From Heliocidaris erythrogramma (taxonomy: Eukaryota; Echinodermata; Echinoidea; Camarodonta; Echinometridae), in assembly GCA_025617745.1 (NCBI GenBank), contig CM046853.1, positions 18,149,036 to 18,213,035 of the forward strand: a stretch of 64,000 bases of DNA, in the 5' to 3' direction. The notes under the pieces are model-generated. The model was given only the letters and a program-made list of their open reading frames with translations, was not told the DNA's origin and did no database searches. Shown piece after piece: positions 43,021 to 64,000 of this stretch. Each line of letters starts with the position of its first letter. Position 1 is the stretch's first letter. Both the position numbers and the translations under genes were made by a program.

Positions 43021-46000
43021 GCTTATCACTGCTTATCTTCCCATCTTTGTATGATGTTTTAAGCAATATATCTCCTTGTATTGTAAGGATTTCCTGTCCA
43101 ATCTAGAACTTTTTAAAGATCAAAATGCATCATTGAGCACTTCAGTTTCGTCCTGTAGTCTGATAGGAATCAATAATCAATAAATGTCAGATGTCAAATA
43201 TAATAATTAAAATGTCATTCAACAGGTTCAATGGTCAATCAACTTCAACATACCTCCATTCATTTTCGTCAGCTTTGATTCGAATTCGTCCGACCTGGCA
43301 ATCCGCTGCAAAATGTTATCATCAAATCCATCTTTGGGAAGTCGATTTCAAGAAATTGTCATTCAAATTCTTCACATATAGACAAGACCTTACAACGAGC
43401 GGGTGACGATTTTGAATAATTCTTTGAACTCTTTAAGTCTTTGACAAAATCGATAACAAAATAAAAATAAATTCCGAAATGAATGGCCAAAGACGTATTG
43501 ATCAGGCCTTATAACTGGCTGTGCAATTTTATGAAGTTGCAGGACAAAAGCATTAAAATTGACTGGAAACCCTATTATCTCACATTATTTTCCACATTCT
43601 TTCCGCTCTCCGCTTTCACGTGACCCCTTGTGCGCCCCTCCCATATCTAAGCCAGTTGGTATGGAAATGTTTAAAAAATTTAACCTATAAACATCACTAT
43701 GAAAAACTTGTGTGCATTTGCTCAGCGCACTTCGCACCGCGTCCTATAACACGGGAAAACTTGTCTCAGTTTGAGACACTATCCGTGAAATCACACGAGG
43801 GCTTTAAAGCAAATAAATATTTTTAATCATTTCGAACGGATAAATAATCTTCACACTTTATCCTATTATGTAGTGTTACTAACCCGTAAATTACTTGTGA
43901 GGAAACTACTGCACTTTTGGGTTAAAAAAGAGAGTTGAACACTCAACTCAGACCTTTCCCTATAGCAGTGAGAGAATTTTTCCCTACTTTGACCTTACAT
44001 TGCCTCATTAAATCGAGTGGAAATTCCGAACAAGATGATTTATTGAGCCATTTCGCATACCAAAATGTGGCTAATGACATTTTCTAACTAGTGATCTAAA
44101 CATCATTTTGATTGGTTGAGGGGAATTTGGTGCGATTTTGCTGTTCATTCACGAAAGGCCTCTTATTTCTTGTCACATTATTCACGAACGTGTCGCAAAA
44201 ATAGTGCAGGCAAGGGCATTGGATTACGTACAAACGGTTTTCGCGCCTGTGAAAGAGGTCTGCTCGTATACAGCTTTTGGTCATTTTATCTACGATATTG
44301 CTGTATTTTTCTTGATATGTGGATATCTATGTGAGATAGGAGGAGGTGCATACACAAGTTTTAGACAAGGCTACTTATAGGAATGCAATATCTATTTTTG
44401 TTTTACATTTTGATCGAATTATATCGTCTGATATATATACGGATTAAGCGGGGAAAAGGGACCAACGTTTACTGGATTGTGCCATTGTACCAGGGGGTAA
44501 CACGATTCGTTCGTCTGGTAGTGTTTCACAGACAAGGCAAGGTAAGAAAAAAAAACCCCTCATATTATTAAATTCATAAGTGTTTGAATATAAGTCTATT
44601 GTATACTAAGTCATATATATATATATGTATAATGCGATGATGATTGATAATAATGATATATAATGATATATTTTGTTTCAGTGAATGAAATTTCAAGAAA
44701 ATGGAAATAAACTTATTCAGAGCTTCATTCAAATTAATGATTATTTCGGGTGAGGTATACTATGTTTTGAATAAGGACCATATTCATTATTTGAATCCCA
44801 CAGGAGTTTTTTTTTTCTGTGAGTTTTCCTGAAATGCAAATTTTCAACTGACAAGCACAATTTTCACGTTTCAGATGCGTGCACGATCTCAGTAAGGGCT
44901 TGTTGCTTGGAAGATGAGTTTTTATCATGTGCCTTCTTGCCGTTTTCGTGTATGTTCGATTTTATTGTTATTTATAGAGTTGATCAATACCTATATCTCT
45001 GATCATGACTTTTGTATGCAATTGCAAACTAGAAATGTAATTTCATTACCATTGTCTTTATGTTGTAGTCCTACGGTAAATGGTTTCTTTGGTTCTCTGT
45101 CTATTATGTGTTTATCGTTTTTAGAGGTATTGTAATATTCACGCCAAAGATTTATTCAATTTTTGTTGTATGGGAAATATCCATAATAATATTGTGTGCG
45201 CGCGCAACACTCTTCTGTGAAGAAGACAAAGCTTATTCATTTATAAGAACTATTTGTTGCAAATTTTTTTGTGTGCTTTCGTGTGTAAGTTTATATTTTA
45301 TTTTGCTCATTATGGCGTCCAGATATGTATGATCTGCATTCATATATTTTTATATGCTGTGGACTTCCATCTCAGAAATTTACCTCGTTGTAAACTTACG
45401 AGACTTGGGGTATGTGTTTTTTCATTTTTTTCTGAGAAAAGCGAAAGTTTTTCAAAATTTATACAAAGAGCCAGTAGCCCTCCAACTTGGGCCTAGTTTT
45501 ATTCACCGAATTTGAGTGTGCTATTCATTATACTTGCCAAGTTGTAATTGTAAGTGTTGTATTCAGCCATTATGTACATTAAAGTTCTTATTATAGCATA
45601 GGAAAACTATTTTGTCAACCTTTTATGTGTTATGCTCTTGGAGGGTTCGAGAAGAACACAAAGTTATAAGTAAGTGCATGAGCAAGAAATTAGAGAGAAT
45701 TCAGTGAGAAGCGAATTGATTAATGTCAGGGAAATATGGCGAAAAATAACACGAAACAGTATTTTGATGAAGAAAATAAGTGTCCATTCAAAGACATGAG
45801 ATGAGACAGCTACAAGAGGAAATGAAAAACATGAACAAGAGCCTTGATGGAGTTTTATGAATGTCCGTGCTGAGGTGCAAGCTACTATCCGCTCAAAGTG
45901 CACCAATTATCCCTTTTCATAAAATGGACGCGCCCGCGATGAGACATGCTATGACGATTCGCTGGATTTCAAGAGCGGTGAACGATATTCGCACAAGCCA

Positions 46001-46937
46001 AACACTCGGTACTATATGCGGCGAAACCTGGAAAAGTAGTTCATATGCGGCGGCGGCTGGTGTCACTTTGGATTTTTTTCGCCTTATGATTCTTTTTTGT
46101 TGTTGTTCAAGCCGTTACAGACAGAAAGATATACGTTATTATCCCTTTCCGTCATCTCTCCCCTCGCTTCTTCTTTTGTAAATCTTTTTTTTTCAAGCGG
46201 ACCTCTGCTCGCCAACCGGGGGGGGGGGGGGGGGGGGTTAGTTCGAACCCCCTGAACCCCCCCCCCCCAGTTACGGGCCTGATAAAAGGAAGAAGGCGCG
46301 ATCATATTGCACACGATTGTAGCGGGTACGCCTGGAGTACACATTACAAAACTACAAATTAATACAAGAAAAGAAGAAAAGGACAGACAATTAAAGAGAA
46401 AGAGAGGAGAATGAGAGTGAGAAAAAGTAGACTAAGGGAGGAAGAGGACTGCAACCGAATAGCAGAATAATATATTCATGTATGCACAGGCATTCTTACA
46501 AAATGATACTCTCTCGATTCTCTCTCACTCTCTCCTTCTATCTCCCTCTCTCTCCTTCGCTCTCCCCCTCCCTCTCTCTTTATTTGACAGATATGTACCG
46601 GTAGGTCCTATGCTTCTTTTAAAAAATAGAATGAAAGAGTTTTCAAGCTGCCGTCTTTTTGTTTGAAATGATATAGGCCCTATTCTTATTTTTATTTTAT
46701 TTTTTAAAATTTGTTATAAGTTTGTAGAAAGTGGGATTGTGTGAAAGCTTACTAGCTTAAAGTATTAGGAATCAAGGAGGTAGAGATCGATGGATACTCC
46801 AGCCTATACTGCCTATGGCATGATACCAGCCACATGATCTCTATTTCCGCAGAGATCTTATTATCAGCACGAGACTCGATGCATGCCATAGATGCATGCA
46901 TGCTCGAGAGATGTAAAGCGCGCAGCGAAAGATGACA

Positions 46938-47006
46938 TTAGCGCGCTATGAATCTTAAAGATAAGCCTATCGAGTCAATGCAGTTTGAAGATTCAAAGCG
47001 CGCTAA
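46938..47006. repeat. Hairpin with 19-bp arms
   Basis: TTAGCGCGCTATGAATCTT (46938-46956) pairs with AAGATTCAAAGCGCGCTAA (46988-47006), one mismatch, 31-bp loop. About 1 kb upstream of the putative WDR7 first exon. Confidence 0.75.
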
Positions 47007-47575
47007 TCAGACTCACTGCGTTATATTATATTACGCAGTATTGTATGATTCATTTGTGTACTAGTAGAGACTTCAGTCGATTCTGTGTGAGATGTTGACA
47101 TTTAATTAAAGGGTCATCGTAGATCGTGCCAGTATGAAGAGAAAATTTGAAAGGACGAAAGAATCATAATTTTAGAGTATAGAATCCACTCAGAGACAAT
47201 CAAATGTAAGTTGTTTTTGTATGTTCAAATGAATGGTTATTTCACACCACGAATAGTGGTCATATTGACCACTACGATATGTATGCATGCAAAAATAGTT
47301 GGTATTTTCTGTCGCATGTACCGGTACCACTCATACTCATACTATAGTCATAGCCTACATTCCTATACTTCGTGTGTAGAACAGTTTGTAGAATCTATTA
47401 GGCAGTCATAGTGGCTCAACTGTTTCAAACACCACTGCACAAAAGTCACCAACATTCACTCAAAATCGGCATTTAATTTACAAAACCCGACCCCAATAAT
47501 CAATATATCCAAGAAATACAATAAATTCAACTCACCGATGTTGGAAAAGCATGAAAAGATGTAGACAGCTGAAAA

Positions 47576-47645
47576 CCGTCTGTTTCGGAGGAGTCTTTCG
47601 ACTTTAACATTTTCTTATTTTTACCTTCTCCTCCTACACAGACGG
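47576..47645. repeat. CCGTCTGT foldback, upstream of WDR7 exon 1
   Basis: CCGTCTGTTTCGGAGGAG pairs with CTCCTCCTACACAGACGG, two mismatches. It is preceded by GAAAAGATGTAGAC (47553-47566), which recurs inside the foldback at 48262-48275. Confidence 0.7.
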
Positions 47646-47899
47646 CTACCCAACCTTCGCGGTAGATAAGGGGATCTTACAATACATGGCCTATGAGCAT
47701 ATCCCCCCAAAAGGGGGGATCTGATTTTCCATCCCTAGTATAAGCCATCCCCTTTCTCTAAAATTTCACATAGATGGTGCTAGGGTTCTCATATTTCAGT
47801 ACATCACAAAAAAACCCCCAAAATATACAGATAATTAACAAAATTTGGGACTTACTCTGGTTTGAACTCCCTTCGCACTGACTGACTGAGTATTCGCTG

Positions 47900-47968
47900 C
47901 GTTTTACTACACAATCTCTATACGCTTCTGACTAGGCCTACTTCCGGGTCATGTGATTATAACCAAGA
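47900..47968 (+). promoter_or_regulatory. Possible WDR7 promoter / 5' UTR
   Basis: Directly upstream of the first in-frame ATG. Contains ACTTCCGGGTC (ETS-like, 47940-47950) overlapping GTCATGTGAT, which has a CATGTG core like bHLH sites. No transcript evidence. Confidence 0.3.

Positions 47969-64000
<16,032 letters not shown>

Larger units (their letters stand above)
37691..47968. other. Intergenic region between divergent MAN2A and WDR7
   Basis: About 10.3 kb between the two starts. I find no exon chain or recognisable protein. Contents: poly-T at 38240-38260, poly-C and (CA)n at 38295-38340, poly-T/G at 39330-39376, two LINE 3' ends, a GAGCGAAGCGAGCG field, G/C tracts near 46220-46270, a CT-rich tract at 46503-46582 and small foldbacks. 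From 43020 to 46180 I see only AT-rich single-copy-looking sequence. Confidence 0.7.

Noticed and set aside
45861..46181. 106-codon plus-strand frame
   Set aside because: No recognisable domain, no neighbouring exon in phase, and its end runs into low-complexity sequence.

Overview
This is eukaryotic nuclear DNA holding parts of two divergently transcribed, intron-rich protein genes. Both were rebuilt here exon by exon from conserved protein blocks, GT/AG splice sites and matching codon phase. The gene structure, AT-rich introns full of small inverted-repeat transposons, a LINE carrying a 2A-like GDINQNPGP motif, frequent ACATGTAC runs and the repeat style fit a marine invertebrate deuterostome. 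A sea-urchin-like echinoderm is my best guess, by inference only.

Left part (minus strand, 37690 down to 535): Golgi alpha-mannosidase II (MAN2A type). Seventeen coding exons keep one reading frame for about 896 codons, from the type II membrane anchor through the zinc-dependent GH38 catalytic domain into the C-terminal region. The last part of the gene lies beyond base 1. A broken tandem copy of part of exon 16 sits just downstream of that exon. The two largest introns (11595-24372 and 24733-37564) carry a four-copy tRNA-derived SINE family, a degraded CR1/L2-like LINE (about 19760-22160), a 161-bp satellite with a 456-bp higher-order period, several MITEs and minisatellites.

Middle (about 37691-47968): a 10-kb intergenic region in which I see no convincing gene. 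It holds low-complexity tracts, two CR1-like LINE 3' ends, a GAGCGAAGCGAGCG repeat field and small foldbacks.

Right part (plus strand, 47969 or 52804 to the window end): the 5' part of WDR7 (rabconnectin-3 beta), a WD-repeat regulator of the V-ATPase. Eleven complete coding exons plus the start of a twelfth are in phase. An additional upstream exon (47969-48049) joins in frame and may add 36 residues at the N-terminus. Its introns hold a roughly 1-kb near-perfect palindrome, a TIR-bounded element carrying repeated nuclear-receptor DR1 motifs, and a decayed Tc1/mariner-like transposon with long inverted repeats.

The two genes are not known to act in one pathway. MAN2A trims N-glycans in the Golgi and WDR7 helps control acidification of vesicles. 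Both therefore serve the secretory and endosomal system, but their adjacency may be chance. I see no CRISPR array, operon or rRNA gene and no functional tRNA gene.
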